Under the pieces are notes generated by a model that saw nothing but the letters and a program-made list of their open reading frames with translations, ran no database searches and was not told where the DNA came from. A stretch of DNA of 64,000 bases from Acarospora socialis (lineage: Eukaryota > Ascomycota > Lecanoromycetes > Acarosporales > Acarosporaceae): the NCBI GenBank assembly GCA_025617375.2, contig JAMYGW020000002.1, positions 62,001-126,000 of the forward strand, read 5' to 3'. A program made the translations under genes and the position numbers. Shown here in pieces: positions 10,893-22,953 of the stretch (position 1 is its first letter; every line of letters starts with the position of its first letter).

Positions 10893-13800
10893 ATGTGAGT
10901 CATATTCTCATGGCTCTAAGTTACCAATGATTAAAGCGTGTCCTCGTTGAAATCCTTGTGTTGTGTGTAAGATCTTTTCGTTCTGATCGGGCTCGGTGCA
11001 CAGGAAGTTCGGGAAGCACCTCCAGAAACGTCAACTGGACATTCCCGAGTACGCAGCAAGCTTTGTCAATTACAAGGCTCTCAAGAAGGTATTTTGGGGC
11101 ACTGATGGGCTGTTGTTCTTGTGGACTTACCATCTTCCTAGCTCATCAAGCAGCTGAGTGCGACGCCAACGCTCCTCGCTCAGAATGCGGCAGATGCTCC
11201 CACAGAAGTGCTCGATACTCAAGCCTCGCTGCAGGCCAACAAGGCAACCTTCTTCTTCCGACTGGTGCGTCTCTCCTGTACTTGCTGAAGGAAGCCCACT
11301 GATCAAACAACAATCAGGAACGAGAGTTGGAGAAAGTCAATGCCTGCTACCTCCAAAAAGAGGCGGAGGTTTGTCGGGTCAAACTGATCAATTAAGTGCA
11401 GCACTGACACTGGGATAGCTGAAATTACGGCTAAAGACCTTGCTCGACAAGAAAAAGGTAATGCAGTCTCGAGGCGCAACGACCTCGAAGATCTCGGCCA
11501 GCTTCATTACCCTTGAGGAAGGCTTTCAACAGTTCAACAACGACTTGAACAAGCTCCAGGTAAACCGAGAAGCTACACGCCCTGGCGCCAAGGCTGACTT
11601 CGACAGCAATTCGTTGAAGTCAACGCTACTGCCTTTTCAAAGATTCTGAAGAAGGTCAGTTTCTCTGGGCCAGTCGCGTTCTTCTGGATCTGCTGATACT
11701 CTTCATAGTGGGACAAAACGTCCAAGGTCAGGCGTCTGTGGTTCGAGCTTCGCGTTCCTGGCTGAAAATTGATATAGTCCCGAACGAAAGAGTTGTACCT
11801 GTCGCGCGCAGTCGACGTCCAACCATGCTTCAACCGAGACGTGATCAGTGACCTGTCAGATCAGGCAACTACCAACTTGCTCGATCTTGGCGCTTGGGCG
11901 GAGGGAGAGAATATTCAGTATGATTCGAGCAGGTCTGTCGAACATACGGTGACAGGTCAATCGTTGGGGACGGACGAGAACGACACGGACTCGCAAATTC
12001 TACAAGCAGCCAATGCCGGCAATATTCCGACTCTTAAGGAGTGGATCAGCCGCCTGAGAGAGTCATCAGACGCAAGAGACCGCTTTACGAGAACCTTCCT
12101 TGCCGGAGTGACCGATGCTCCCGAGGAGGCATTGGACGTCTTGCTCGATACCGACTCGGTCGATATACACGCTAAGGATGAAATCAACGAGCGCAACTGT
12201 CTCCACGAGGCGGCAATCTCAGGACGTGACTTTGTACTGCAGACAGGCCTCTCAAAAGGAGTCGATTGTGCACGAGTAGATGTCTACGGGAGGATACCTT
12301 TGCACTACGCATGTATGCATGGGCATGTGGAGATGGTTCGCAAACTCCTGAAAATAGAGCCGGCAACTGTGGACTCGCTAGATCACGACAACTTCACTCC
12401 TCTTATCCATGGAATCGTGCACTACCAGTTTGCCTGTGTTCAGGAACTCCTACACCATCGCGCTCGAATTGATCCCAAGGGCGAGTCTGATCATGTACCA
12501 CTCAACTTGGCTTGCCAACATGGCTCACTTCCAATTGCGCAATTGCTTTTGCAGGAAAAGGCCAAAATACTCCCTGATGCCGAAGGTTTATATCCGCAAC
12601 ACCTTGTGGCACGATCAGGGCAGACTCCTCAGCTACTACTGGTGCTCGCTTCTTACGGTGCTGATCTCGATCAGAAAGACAAGCTTTATCAATGGACCCC
12701 TTTATTCCATGCTGCAAGCGAGGGCTGCGTGCAATGCTTAAACACTCTCCTGAAGTACGGAGTGGATGTCGGTGTTCTAGACGAGAAAGGCCTCTCTGCG
12801 ATGTACTACGCTACATGGGAAGGGCATCTCGAATGCATGAAGTTGCTCGGATCGGTTGGAGGAAATTCAGGGCTAGAACGCCCCCTGATATCGGCACAAT
12901 GCGGAGCGTCCATCATACCAACAAGTAGCGCTCCGGAACCGATGAAAATGGACGCAGACGGAATCCCAGATCTGTCACTTCCACCGCCGATAATCCCTCT
13001 CCGAAGGTATGGGCATAACTTCCTGGATGACAAGACCTTTGTACAGATCAGCTTTGAAGCAGCAGGCTCAGACGCTATCATTTTCTACCACGATAGCAAA
13101 TACCCTGCAGCAAGACTGACAATATCTTCCAAGTTGTCCGACCTGATACCGCGAAACCTGATGCTTCCCATTCAAGAGGACTTTAAGATTATTTCTTTTC
13201 AGATCGACAACCTCGAATATTTTGCCATTGACTTTGACATCTTTCCTACCTTTGGTTCCAAAGTCATCGCCAAATCCGTTGCGTTACCGAACATCTTCAG
13301 TGCCGTTACCAGCAGCTCAGGTCATTGCTGCCTTCCTCTATTCGATCCACGGCTCCGGGCGATCGGCCAGATTAGTTTCAATTTCCAGGTCATCAAGCCC
13401 TTCCATGGCATCCCTTTAGAAATAACCCACTTTGTTACGTACTGGAAGGCGACCAGTCGATTCGATTCCCATCCAACCGCTCTAATCACCGGATCCAGTT
13501 TGTCAGGGGAGTACGCTCGGCTATTCGTACAATTGACGAGTGATGGCATGCCAGTCCTATATCCACAATGGACCATTAACCATCACGGCATAGAGTTCCC
13601 AATCGGCCGTCTGACCTACGAACAGTTCGTCGCGCTTGGCTTGCAGCGTGGGAACGGAGACGAGGTGCTTGCGTCTTTACCGGACAAGACTTGGGATGAT
13701 AAAGCACGGATCCACGAGCTTCTATCCAACGCACTCGTTTCTCTCCGAGCTGTGCTGTCTTGTCTTTCCACAAGCATCAACCTCGATCTTAACGTCATGT

Positions 13801-14565
13801 ATCCAACCGCAGCGGAAGAACGAGCCCTGGGATTAGGTCCAGCGCTGAACGTTAACAATTTCGCCGACGCCATCCTCACAGAGGTCTTCGACCACGCGCG
13901 CATATCGCGAGAGAAGAATCCAGATTTCATGAGGTCGATTGTGTTCACCTCTTATAACCCGGACATATGCGTTGCAATGAACTGGAAACAACCAAATTGT
14001 GAACATCCCTCAAACCAGCGGAATAATATATGAACTGACCCATTCCCAGACCCGGTACTACTATGTAACGATCTTGGCTCCGGTCGAGCCACTCAGGTCG
14101 CATCCCAGTCGGGCGTGATGCAAAGTAGTGGCCGTCGCTCCATGTCCGTGAAAGAAGCCGTACGAATAGCGCAAAGCAACAACTTTATGGGCCTCATCTG
14201 TTCTTCTCGATTACTGGTATGTCACTCCTTCCCTCCCTACCCCAATGTTTCCATCTCCAACTGCCAACCTCCAATTCCATAAATCCAATTTCCAGTCTCA
14301 GAAAGACGTACTGAACAATTTAACTCCCAGACCACCGTCCCCGCCCTCATCGAATCCATCAAAGTCGCCGGCCTCGTCCTCGTCACCGACACTTCCGACA
14401 CCATCACCAGCACCACCGCTCCACCTTACTCCGACCCACACCATCACGCTCCACCCACGCAAAGCTCAAGCTCGATAACGTCATCATACCGCATGCCCGA
14501 CGGCGTCGATGGCGTTCTGAAAGGAAACGGCGTCCTGAGATTCAACGAGTCGATCGACATGTAAA
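10893..14565 (+). CDS. PHO81: PHO81/NUC-2-like SPX-ankyrin-GDPD protein (apparent +1 frame break near 3' end)
   Basis: Cyclin-dependent-kinase inhibitor of the phosphate-starvation pathway (yeast PHO81, Neurospora nuc-2). Ten exons fit: 10893-10894, 11004-11088, 11142-11264, 11318-11368, 11419-11559, 11607-11654, 11709-11726, 11778-13998, 14050-14216 and 14331-14565. The SPX domain opens MKFGKHLQKRQLDIPEYAAS and contains VNYKALKKLIKQL and the lysine cluster LLDKKK, a likely inositol-pyrophosphate site. Ankyrin repeats span about residues 228-520 (for example GRIPLHYACMHGHVEMV). A degenerate glycerophosphodiesterase region follows, with YPVLLCNDLG across one splice. The ATG is split: AT, a 109-nt intron, then G. 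Exon 7 is only 18 nt. The end GVDGVLK is in one frame and GNGVLRFNESIDM-stop in the +1 frame, across a run of four A at about 14520. Identity is certain; the C-terminal frame is not. Confidence 0.93.
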
Positions 14566-16074
14566 TGGCACTCTATCTTTCCTCGTCTCTTCTTTGGGTT
14601 CGGTACAGGGTTGTCTTCGTGCAAGACGAGATTCGACCTTTTCCACGTGGCAGGTGTTTCGTGAATTCAGGGGCGGCCGGTTCTGATCTCTGCTTCCGGT
14701 TCCCCTTTTCCGGTTCCGTTCTGGATTGCTTGGGTAAAGGCAACCAAACTACGACCATGTACATAGAGGTTTATGGATACAGTTTGTTCGTTTTTGATCA
14801 CGTCGGGTCAGGGTTATCGAATATTGTGCTAGAGGCCACCGCTGTACGTTCTCTCTCTCTCTCGCGAAGGGATCGGGAGGGCGTAGCAGTATGCATGAAA
14901 ACCCAAGTAGCAACCAGACTCCAGCAAGGCGTATCAGATGTACATGATTTCCGTCGACATCGAGATACCGGACGAAAGACGGTAAAGCTCGTGTCGTATT
15001 GGGGAATCAGTCAGGTTGTGATTGTGAGGGACGAGACTTGAGCTACCGAGTCCGAAACGCGAGGGAGGAAGGCAGGAGAGAGGGTGACGTGGGAAATTGC
15101 AAAGACGGGAGGGAAGAAGAAAAAGAGGACGAGAGAGGGGGTGTGGTGGTCGGGTTGGAGGGCCGGATGGAAGCGAAGGGAAGGGAAGGGCGTGAGGGAA
15201 AGAGAGAGAGAGAGGTTGAGAGTGTTGCAGGACGTGCAAGAGAGAGAGGGAGGGGGGGGAGAGAAGCAGAAGGAAGCGAGTGGGTGGATACATGTAGCTA
15301 GCTAGGGCAGGCTACTTACCTACCTAAGGTACCTACGTAATGGTGAAGCAAGTCTTTCCCGAGATGATGGATTAGAGACTGGGAAGACGGGCTGGGAGGG
15401 TTATGAAATGCTGCGTTGTTACGAGTAGAGCGTGTTGGCAGTTTGTTGCAAGATCGATAAGACTGGGGTGGAATATAACTTGGCAGATGGGATCAGGGCT
15501 TGACTCGGCAGGCTTTCCAGAGGACTGACTGTCTTATGCTTATGAGGCTCTTGGTTAGTGCAGCTATGGTTGAGGTCTTCCCAATGTCTATACAGGATAA
15601 ACGGTATGACTCGAATATGTAATATATATATGACTCCGCTAATCTATATTCTATCGCCTATCCTAATCCTACTATACACGAGTGCCTGTGAAGAGCGAGG
15701 GAACATAGCGAGATAGACGCGAAGATCTGGGTACGAAAACAGCCAAAGAGTTACGCTAAGCCTGCCTATGCCACGCCACAGTGTGGATACAAGCCTTGCG
15801 GCACATGTGGTTGATGGAGATCGGCCGATAACAGACCAAGGGCTCCGGGAAAGCAGATGGTAGAATATTTCTGGAACAAGCTCGCGGAAGAACTCAAGTA
15901 AGTCAACGAGGAGAAGTCGTGGGCGCCACATGATAGTCCGAGTCTAGAGGAACTGTATAACGGGAGCGAGACTATTTCGAGATGTACTTCGTACACGCCG
16001 TCGTTATCGATGGAAGCAGAAAATCTATGTTCAGGCTCAAAGTGCAACATACAGGAATCCCTTCGTGGCTAAGT
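14566..16074. other. Convergent intergenic region
   Basis: Lies between the 3' ends of PHO81 (+) and the SKG6-like gene (-). It includes a purine-rich tract (separate entry) and a TACCTACCTAAGGTACCTA palindrome-like motif at 15318-15336. No gene supported; the minus-strand ORF at 15644-15931 has no recognisable product. Confidence 0.55.
15050..15295 (+). repeat. Polypurine low-complexity tract
   Basis: About 245 bp that is overwhelmingly A and G on the plus strand, with runs such as GAGAGAGAGAGAG near 15200 and GGGAGGGGGGGAGAG near 15250. Such mirror-like purine tracts can form triplex DNA. No periodic unit longer than two bases is clear. Confidence 0.8.
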
Positions 16075-18469
16075 TTAACTTCCCTGCGGTCTTAGATCCC
16101 AGGTCGGCTTTAAGGAGTTGACGATATCGGTCTTGGTGCCGACGACCTCTTTCGGGATACGGCTAACTCGGTAGGCGCCGGCGCGGATGCTGTGCAATTG
16201 TGCGGCGGACATACCGCTGCGGTTGCTTCGGATGCTTCCCGCGTCGCTGCCGGTGTCGGCGTTCTTGAAGCGGGGCACGGGCGCGAAGTCGAGGGCGGTG
16301 AATGTGCTGGATTTCCTCAAGGCGTGTCTAGGATAATCATCAGCTCTGTATTTATAATTGCTGTAAGCGCACAGATTAGAAACCTACGGGCTGGGCATAG
16401 AGGAAAGATCGTCAAAAGACGAAGCAAGCGGAAGATGAGCTGGTAGCATTGGCGAATAGGGCCTCGTGCCACCCAGAGGACTTTCCGGCCTGCCGGCTTG
16501 TCGATCCTTATACGAAGTGGGAGGAGCGAAATCGATCGGTAAGGCGAAAGAATCTTCTTTGAGTAAATGAGGTGTTGGTAGTATCCGAAGAGGCGCTGGA
16601 GGTGCCGTCGGCCTCCGTGGCGGTCCACGGTTGGCTGGTCCAACTTGTCCAGACTGGGACGAGAAAGCTCGAGGACCGGGACCTGTGAAGTGCCCGCCGG
16701 ACATCGTTGACTGGTGACGAGGGGGTGGTTGGAACCTTGGCGGAGCACGGGGCGGTGGTGTCATTGCGCGCCGGGCCATGGGTTGCGCGTAAGGAGCTTG
16801 AGCGGCTACAAATTGGGCTGTCATGGGGTCGAAACCATTAGCGTCGGCGAGGTACTCTTGGCCATAGTCCTCTTGATAGGTCGCTTGGGGCATCGGATCA
16901 GGCTTGGAATTATCAAAGTACTCTTTGTAGAACGACCGAATGCGGTTTGCCCTTTGCTCTGGATTGTCTGTCGGATCTTCTGGTGGAAGAGGTCGGAAAC
17001 CCATCGACAGTCTGTGCGGGTCAAAACCAAGCTCGGGTGCATCCAGCCCACCAGTGTTAAACTCTCCAGAAACTGTCATGGGAGCTTCCAGGGAGTGGCG
17101 ACCAACGTTGATGGGAGGTAAGGATGGCGGTGGGTCCTCAAACTCATCGCCATAATCACTTTCATTGTCGTAGAAATGCCTACTTCCCTCCTCAATCGCT
17201 GGAGCTGACACTGGAACCGCCGTTGGAGCTGCCATGGACTGCATCCGCGGGGGTAGAGTATTCGCAGGTTTTTCACGAGTCGCATCAGTAGAAAGCTCGT
17301 GAGCTGCCGGCATCGTTGGCAATAGCGGAGCTGGAGTTGTAGACGGTAGCTCTTGAGGAACAACTGCCGCCGCCGATTTGGTAAGCAACTCGGTCGACGG
17401 TTCCCGGCTATGGATGAAGGCTCCGAGATAATTATGGCTCCGCCGCATATCAGCATCGTTGCTCGTGTACGAATCTCTCAACTTATCGGCAGACCCTGCA
17501 CTCGAGGGGACCAGGCCGCCGGACGCTACAACTGGGGGGCTAACTTTGCGTAAAACACCTCCATACGAAGCGCCCGGCGCATTTATCTGCGGTGGTTTAT
17601 AGCCCGAAATCTTCGAATTCAGCTGCGCGGGTGGTACGGACCTCGACATCCTTTGAGCATTCCGGAGCAGATCTTGATTCATACCTTCATGGCCATATCC
17701 TGGGCCGCTGGAAGCCGTATACGTGGACGAGTCATCGCCGCCCTTCCTAGTACTGTCCCCGTAGGACCTGATCGATGAACCATCATTTGGGATGAAGGTG
17801 GTAGCCGGGCGATATCTGTCGTCTCCGCCATTGACTGATCGGGACAAGGAATGGATCGACTCTCGGGAGCTCTGAAGGTCCGGGGGAAGTAGGTAAGGAC
17901 TGCCCATGTCCATTGACAACCCCCGCCCACGACGCTGGGCTTTCTCCTGGTCGAAGCCCGAGACAGTCATCACCGGTAGGCCCCTCATGCCCTTGTTCCG
18001 CGTCGTGTTGGTAGGACCTTCAGCCATGTCCATCCCGAAATCCAGTGATTTGTGTTTATCGTCGGCATCCTCCCTACGGAGCTTCTGGACGTGCCGTCGA
18101 TGCAAGAGCGCAAAAACCACCAACGCCACCATGATTGGGATCCTATCGGTTCAGGTCAGCAAGATTTCCGATTAGTTTCATGCCCTCAACATACACAACA
18201 CCCAGCACAATTGGTAGTGTAGCTGTCTGGGTGGGCTTCTGGCAAACTCCTGCGTTGTCATTCGGACCGCAGGTGTGCGACGGACTTGGGCTGGACCTAG
18301 AGCTGGTGGCAGAGCTGGACGAACTCCCCGGAGGAGATCTCTTCGTCAGATCTGCAATGCTCTGAAAGATTTGCGCATTATCGAGGCGTTCAATAGGTAT
18401 AGGCAAAGCGCGTGCAATGTGATTCGCACTTTGCTTGTGGGGTTGGATTCCATGGTGTGGTTGAGACAT
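16075..18469 (-). CDS. SKG6-like single-pass membrane protein
   Basis: Three exons, 18469-18195, 18142-16388 and 16327-16075, give 760 residues. A Ser-rich N-terminal region of about 80 residues contains a short cysteine pair (HTCGPNDNAGVC). A transmembrane helix (ATLPIVLGVVIPIMVALVVF) follows, then LLHRRHVQKLRREDADDKHK and SLDFGMDM; the DDKHKSLDFGM block is conserved in many Pezizomycotina proteins of this type. The long cytoplasmic tail is Pro/Ser-rich. The last exon carries a second conserved block (SSTFTALDFAPVPRFKNADT, then SAAQLHSIRAGAYRVSRIPK). The TM region resembles the SKG6/TOS2 transmembrane domain, whose yeast members act at sites of polarized growth. Conservation at both ends makes this a real gene; the role is inferred. 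Confidence 0.8.
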
Positions 18470-20464
18470 GGTCGGTCAGGGCCCACAGGTGAAAGTGTCG
18501 TCCGTAGGATCTAAGGTATCACTCCACGATCTAGATCCCGTCCCGATGCTTAGATGACATTCGATATGGTAGTTGTGCACATTAGAAACGGTAACTGTAT
18601 GCTGGCACGGTCGGATTCGTCAAGGAATGAAAGGTCGTGATACACGATCCAGATAAGGAACAAGCAGCAATGTCCGAGGGATGGGAATGAACGACTCCAG
18701 GTGAGTTCAAAAGAGTGAATGATAAATTAATGAGCGAATGAAGGTTGAGCGTGCCGTTGATGAGACAGGATGCTGAAAAGAAGGACGAGAGGAGGAGGAG
18801 CTGAGGTGATTGGTGCCAGTGAGATCTCATTGGGTCGTTAAGGGGAAATCTAGCCGGGGCTGGCCAATCACGCATTGGGTCTAAAACACCTCACCTCACC
18901 AATGTGCTCGGATTGTTGATTGAGTTTTACAGGACAGAAACACAGTGAAAATACCTTCAAGACAAAAGTCGGTCTAATGCTCTTTACTCACTCCTTTGAT
19001 ATGGATTATCATACGAAGTATATCCCTCATAAGTTGTTGGAAATGAACGATAACACAGGGGAGTCGCTTCGCTTGCTGCCGGTCTCGTACCTGACTAAAC
19101 TGGATTGGGCTAATCCACTTGGGGCTTAGGTAGTTATCTTAAGTTAGCTCGGGTACTTTGTAAGCAGGCCGAACACGACTCCCATAAGGTAATTTGTACC
19201 GTATGTAATCCATGGGGCTGCATAAAAGACTCGGAATACAACGGCCCGAAGAAAAGACCCTGCGAATACAAGCACCGATGGACAACCTCACTGTTGCCGA
19301 GATCTCACTATCAAAACGCTTCAAAATTATACTATTACTGAACCTAACAGTCTAACCAACCTGATCTACCTCAATCGATCTAATCACCATATTGTGTGGA
19401 AAACTTGATGTTTCGATTTATTCGAGTCTGTTCTACATGTTATAGACACAGCGGGCCGCTGGTTGCATATGGAAAATCTGCTAATCCAAGGATGGCACAG
19501 ACACAATTTGTACGAGAAAACCAGAATCCAGGGATTATATTAGTCATTTTAGCACATGCGACCAGCAGCCCGCAGTGTCATGAACCTGTACGGGCCGTTG
19601 TCTATCCGAATCTTTTATGCAGGCTCATGGAGTCTTTTACCCTAAAAGTTAAGTTTCACAGGACTCGATTGTCAGAACAGCCCCGAGTTCATGTGTAAGT
19701 CATTTACCTCCACAAGGACCACCCACCCCAACTAGCGCGCCTTTGCCCTAATTCGGTCCAGCATGTGTCCCAGTGCCCTAATCTCAACACTACGGTACCA
19801 CATCCCGACTTAACATAAGATATCGACCGGTGTACTCGAGTACTCACACGTTATGACGACGGATAGAGAACAAGCTGCAGGACAGCAAGGCTTGACTTTA
19901 GGTGTTTTGATACAAGTGCCAGTCACCTGGCAGTACCTAATATCCGACAATCATATACCTCCCTCTCAAAGCCGAGACGCTGTCGAAGATGAAAGTTAGC
20001 TTAGTCATGCATCTCGTTGAATTCCGCAGCCTTCGGCAGCGAATGACAAAGCCTTGCGGCATGAAAGCGGTAAAGCCGGCAGCGCTCGGATTTAGAGAAC
20101 GGGAAGCTCGTGCCCGACCGAATTGTGAAGGGTTTTGCGGTGAGAACTGTTACTCTATATAAGTGGACCTTGATTTCCTCGTGTTACGATATCCGCTTCC
20201 CGATTCAATTGAACCCATCAATGCGAGCCCTTGGTGCAGTGGCAGATTTCTGAGAGCAGCTCGGATCCGTTCCGAACACGGTTAAATTCTTGGCGATCGT
20301 CATATCTCGCAATCGATTAACCGTCGAGTATTCTTTTTGGAAGACCGTTGTGTCTGAAGGATCAGCGAATATTTCGCGCTTTTTAACATCAATTCTTTTT
20401 CTTCAAGTTTTCTGTTCATTTCCCCATCCATTGTTTTGCCGCAGTTACACATCTTTTAATCATC
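18470..20464. other. Long divergent intergenic region
   Basis: About 2 kb between the SKG6-like gene and the DHA1 transporter. No family recognised. The ORF at 19396-19698 is 100 codons long but resembles nothing I know and lacks a good start context. A CTTAGGTAGTTATCTTAAG motif lies at 19127-19145. Confidence 0.55.
20157..20164 (+). promoter_or_regulatory. TATA box candidate for the DHA1 transporter
   Basis: TATATAAG about 300 bp before the ATG at 20465. It is followed by a pyrimidine-rich stretch near 20390-20420 that would suit a leader. Position and sequence are the only support. Confidence 0.4.
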
Positions 20465-22428
20465 ATGGATATCGTCGACAGAGACTTGGAAAAGGCGGAG
20501 AGGGCGGCGAGTCCGGACCGCTTCCCATCCCCCAAAGGGGAACAGCACAACAACATGCGGAGGGTGGAGACGGCAGCGTCATCGGTCTCCACCGCCACCA
20601 CCTCGTCGGCATCGATCGTTCGGGAGGAGATGGGTATGTCGAGAGTGCAAACACAGAGGGATCTGGAGAGGCATCCGACGGCGCTCAGCCGGATCCATAC
20701 ACAGCGGAGCCAGCATAGCGCAACGGTGGGGAGGAGCCTCAAGTCGCGCGAGTCGAGGAAGCCCTTGCCAGAGTTTGGCGGAGGGAAGCCTTACCCACCT
20801 GGCCTGCCGGAGAGAGAGGAGTATGTGGTGGAATTCGACGGTCCGGATGATCCGCTCCATGCGCAGAATTGGCCCCTCAGAAAGAAGTACGTTTCGTTCG
20901 GGATTGGACTTTGGTCGCTACTTGTTACTAACCTGTTCGTTAGGTTGTTTACAGCTGCGATACTCGGTTTCACCACGTTGGTGTCTGCATTCACCAGCAG
21001 TATCTTCTCCGCCGCCACACTGGCAGTCTCCCAATACTTCCACGTATCGTCCGAAGTCGGTACTCTTGGGCTTTCACTGTACGTTTTGGGATTCGCAACT
21101 GGACCTATTCTCTGGGCACCTCTCTCCGAGTTGAGAGGCCGCCGCTTCCCTCTCGTTCTCTCCATGTTCGGCTTCTCCATCTTCCAGGTGGCAGTTGCAA
21201 CGGCCAAGGATCTGCAGACAGTCTTGCTGTGTCGGTTCTTCGGCGGTCTCTTCGGCGCCTGCCCCTTAGCTGTAGTCGCGGCCGTCTTCTCGGACATGTT
21301 TGACAACCGGACGAGAGGTCTTGCCATCACGGTCTTCTCGATGACCGTCTTTTCAGGGCCACTCTATGCTCCGTTCATTGGGGGTTTTATAACCGAAAGC
21401 TACCTTGGATGGCGGTGGACTGAGTACCTTGTGGCGATCATGGGTTTCGTCTGTTTCGGCCTCGACCTCTTCCTTCTGGAGGAAACCTACCCACCCGTTA
21501 TTCTTATTCAGAAAGCTGGAGAATTACGTCGTCGCACACGGAATTGGGGTATCCACGCGAAACAGGAAGAGATTGAGGTTGACTTTCGCGAGCTGGTGAC
21601 CAAGAATTTTAGTCGACCACTCCGCATTCTTTTTACGGAGCCAATCGTTCTCCTCCTTAGTATGTTCTCCTTCCACGCTACCTGCTTGCTGAACTTAACC
21701 ACGAGGTCAAACTAACCCTGTATAGGTATTTATATGAGTTTCATCTACGGCTTGCTCTATCTTTTTCTCACAGCCTATCCGATCGTTTTCCAGAGGATTC
21801 ATGGTTTCAGCAACGGTATCGGAGGTCTTCCGTATTTCGGGATGATCATCGGTCAGCTTCTCGCCGGTACGATGATCCTCTTACAACAGCCAAGCTACAA
21901 CCGCAAGCTTGCAGCCAACAACAACATTCCAATTCCTGAATGGCGCTTGCCTCCCGTCATCATCGGTGGGATCGCCTTCACAGGTGGCATATTCTGGTTC
22001 GGATGGTCCGGCTATCGGTCCGATATTCACTGGATCGTACCGACCCTTTCGGGCATTCTGACCGGCTTCGGACTGTTGTCCATTTTCTTACAGGCGCTCA
22101 ACTATATCGTGGATGCTTATCTGATGTTGTGAGTGGCTTTGCCTCTACTGTCGCGTGTACTTCCCACTGACCTGTCTACCGCAGTGCTGCCTCGGCGATT
22201 GCAGCAAACACCTTCCTCCGTTCGCTCGCCGGTGCAGTTTTCCCACTCTTTGCCCAGTACATGTTCAACGCGATGGGCGTCAATTGGGCGGGTACTCTAC
22301 TCGGCTGCGTTGCGGCCGTGCTGGTGCCTATTCCGGTGGCCTTCTATATTTATGGTGGCAAGATACGGGAGAAGAGTAAATTCGCCCCCACGTTTCCCAA
22401 ACTAGAAGAGACGACCGAAAGCGAGTAG
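20465..22428 (+). CDS. MFS transporter, DHA1 family (drug/polyamine:H+ antiporter)
   Basis: Twelve-helix proton antiporter of the plasma membrane. Four exons, 20465-20886, 20944-21659, 21726-22128 and 22185-22428, give 594 residues. A hydrophilic N-terminal tail of about 135 residues, rich in Arg, Ser and Thr, precedes the family entry motif [13 protein letters not shown]. Motif A is [11 protein letters not shown] and the antiporter motif C is [14 protein letters not shown]. The C-terminal half carries [14 protein letters not shown] and [20 protein letters not shown], characteristic of yeast Tpo/Flr1-type carriers, and ends with [15 protein letters not shown] and an acidic tail. A drug, polyamine or weak-acid substrate is likely, but the exact one cannot be read. 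The next gene, another MFS carrier, follows in tandem after 525 bp, but the families differ, so it is not a duplication. Confidence 0.9.
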
Positions 22429-22953
22429 GGAAAAGGAGGTTGCAGCAATTCCAGGTCGGAATGGTTTGGTCGGGTATATAGATATGAGCACCATGTTCTG
22501 AATTATGGGTTGGGGCTTCTTGGTCATGCTGGGTTGCAGGCGGGTGTTTAGGTTTGGGTTAAGGGGTCTTGCCAAAGATTTGTTTACTCTTCAGCAGTGT
22601 ATAGCTCGCTTGGCCCTAATATATGTAGTATAATAACTGGTTCCTTGATGTAGTCGGTTGGACCTTTCTTAAGGAGACTACTGAGTCACGAAACAAACGA
22701 GCCGAAATCAACGCTCTGCATTGTTGTATTGAGTTACTCGTACATATATCCTGCATCCTGCAATCCCCCCTATTTAGACTAAGGTATCGAAGAGGCTAAG
22801 CGTCTTAGTAAGCAGTCACGCAAACCTCGGTATCCATAGTCACGTCAACGCATCGATCATTCGACCACTCAGCAGCTCCGTGTGCCAATACCTATATTCC
22901 TCGTCCAAGTACGAGTAACGACCACGGCATTCCCTCCCATCGAACTATGCGCC
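22429..22953. other. Intergenic region between the two MFS genes
   Basis: 3' flank of the DHA1 gene and promoter of the sugar/inositol transporter. Nothing else recognised. Confidence 0.55.

Noticed and set aside
20230-20290. 5S rRNA-like or tRNA-like stretch (GGTGCAGTGGCAG and TCCGAACACGG)
   Set aside because: An A-box-like sequence exists but no proper B box or acceptor pairing follows, and the 5S resemblance covers only about 15 bases.
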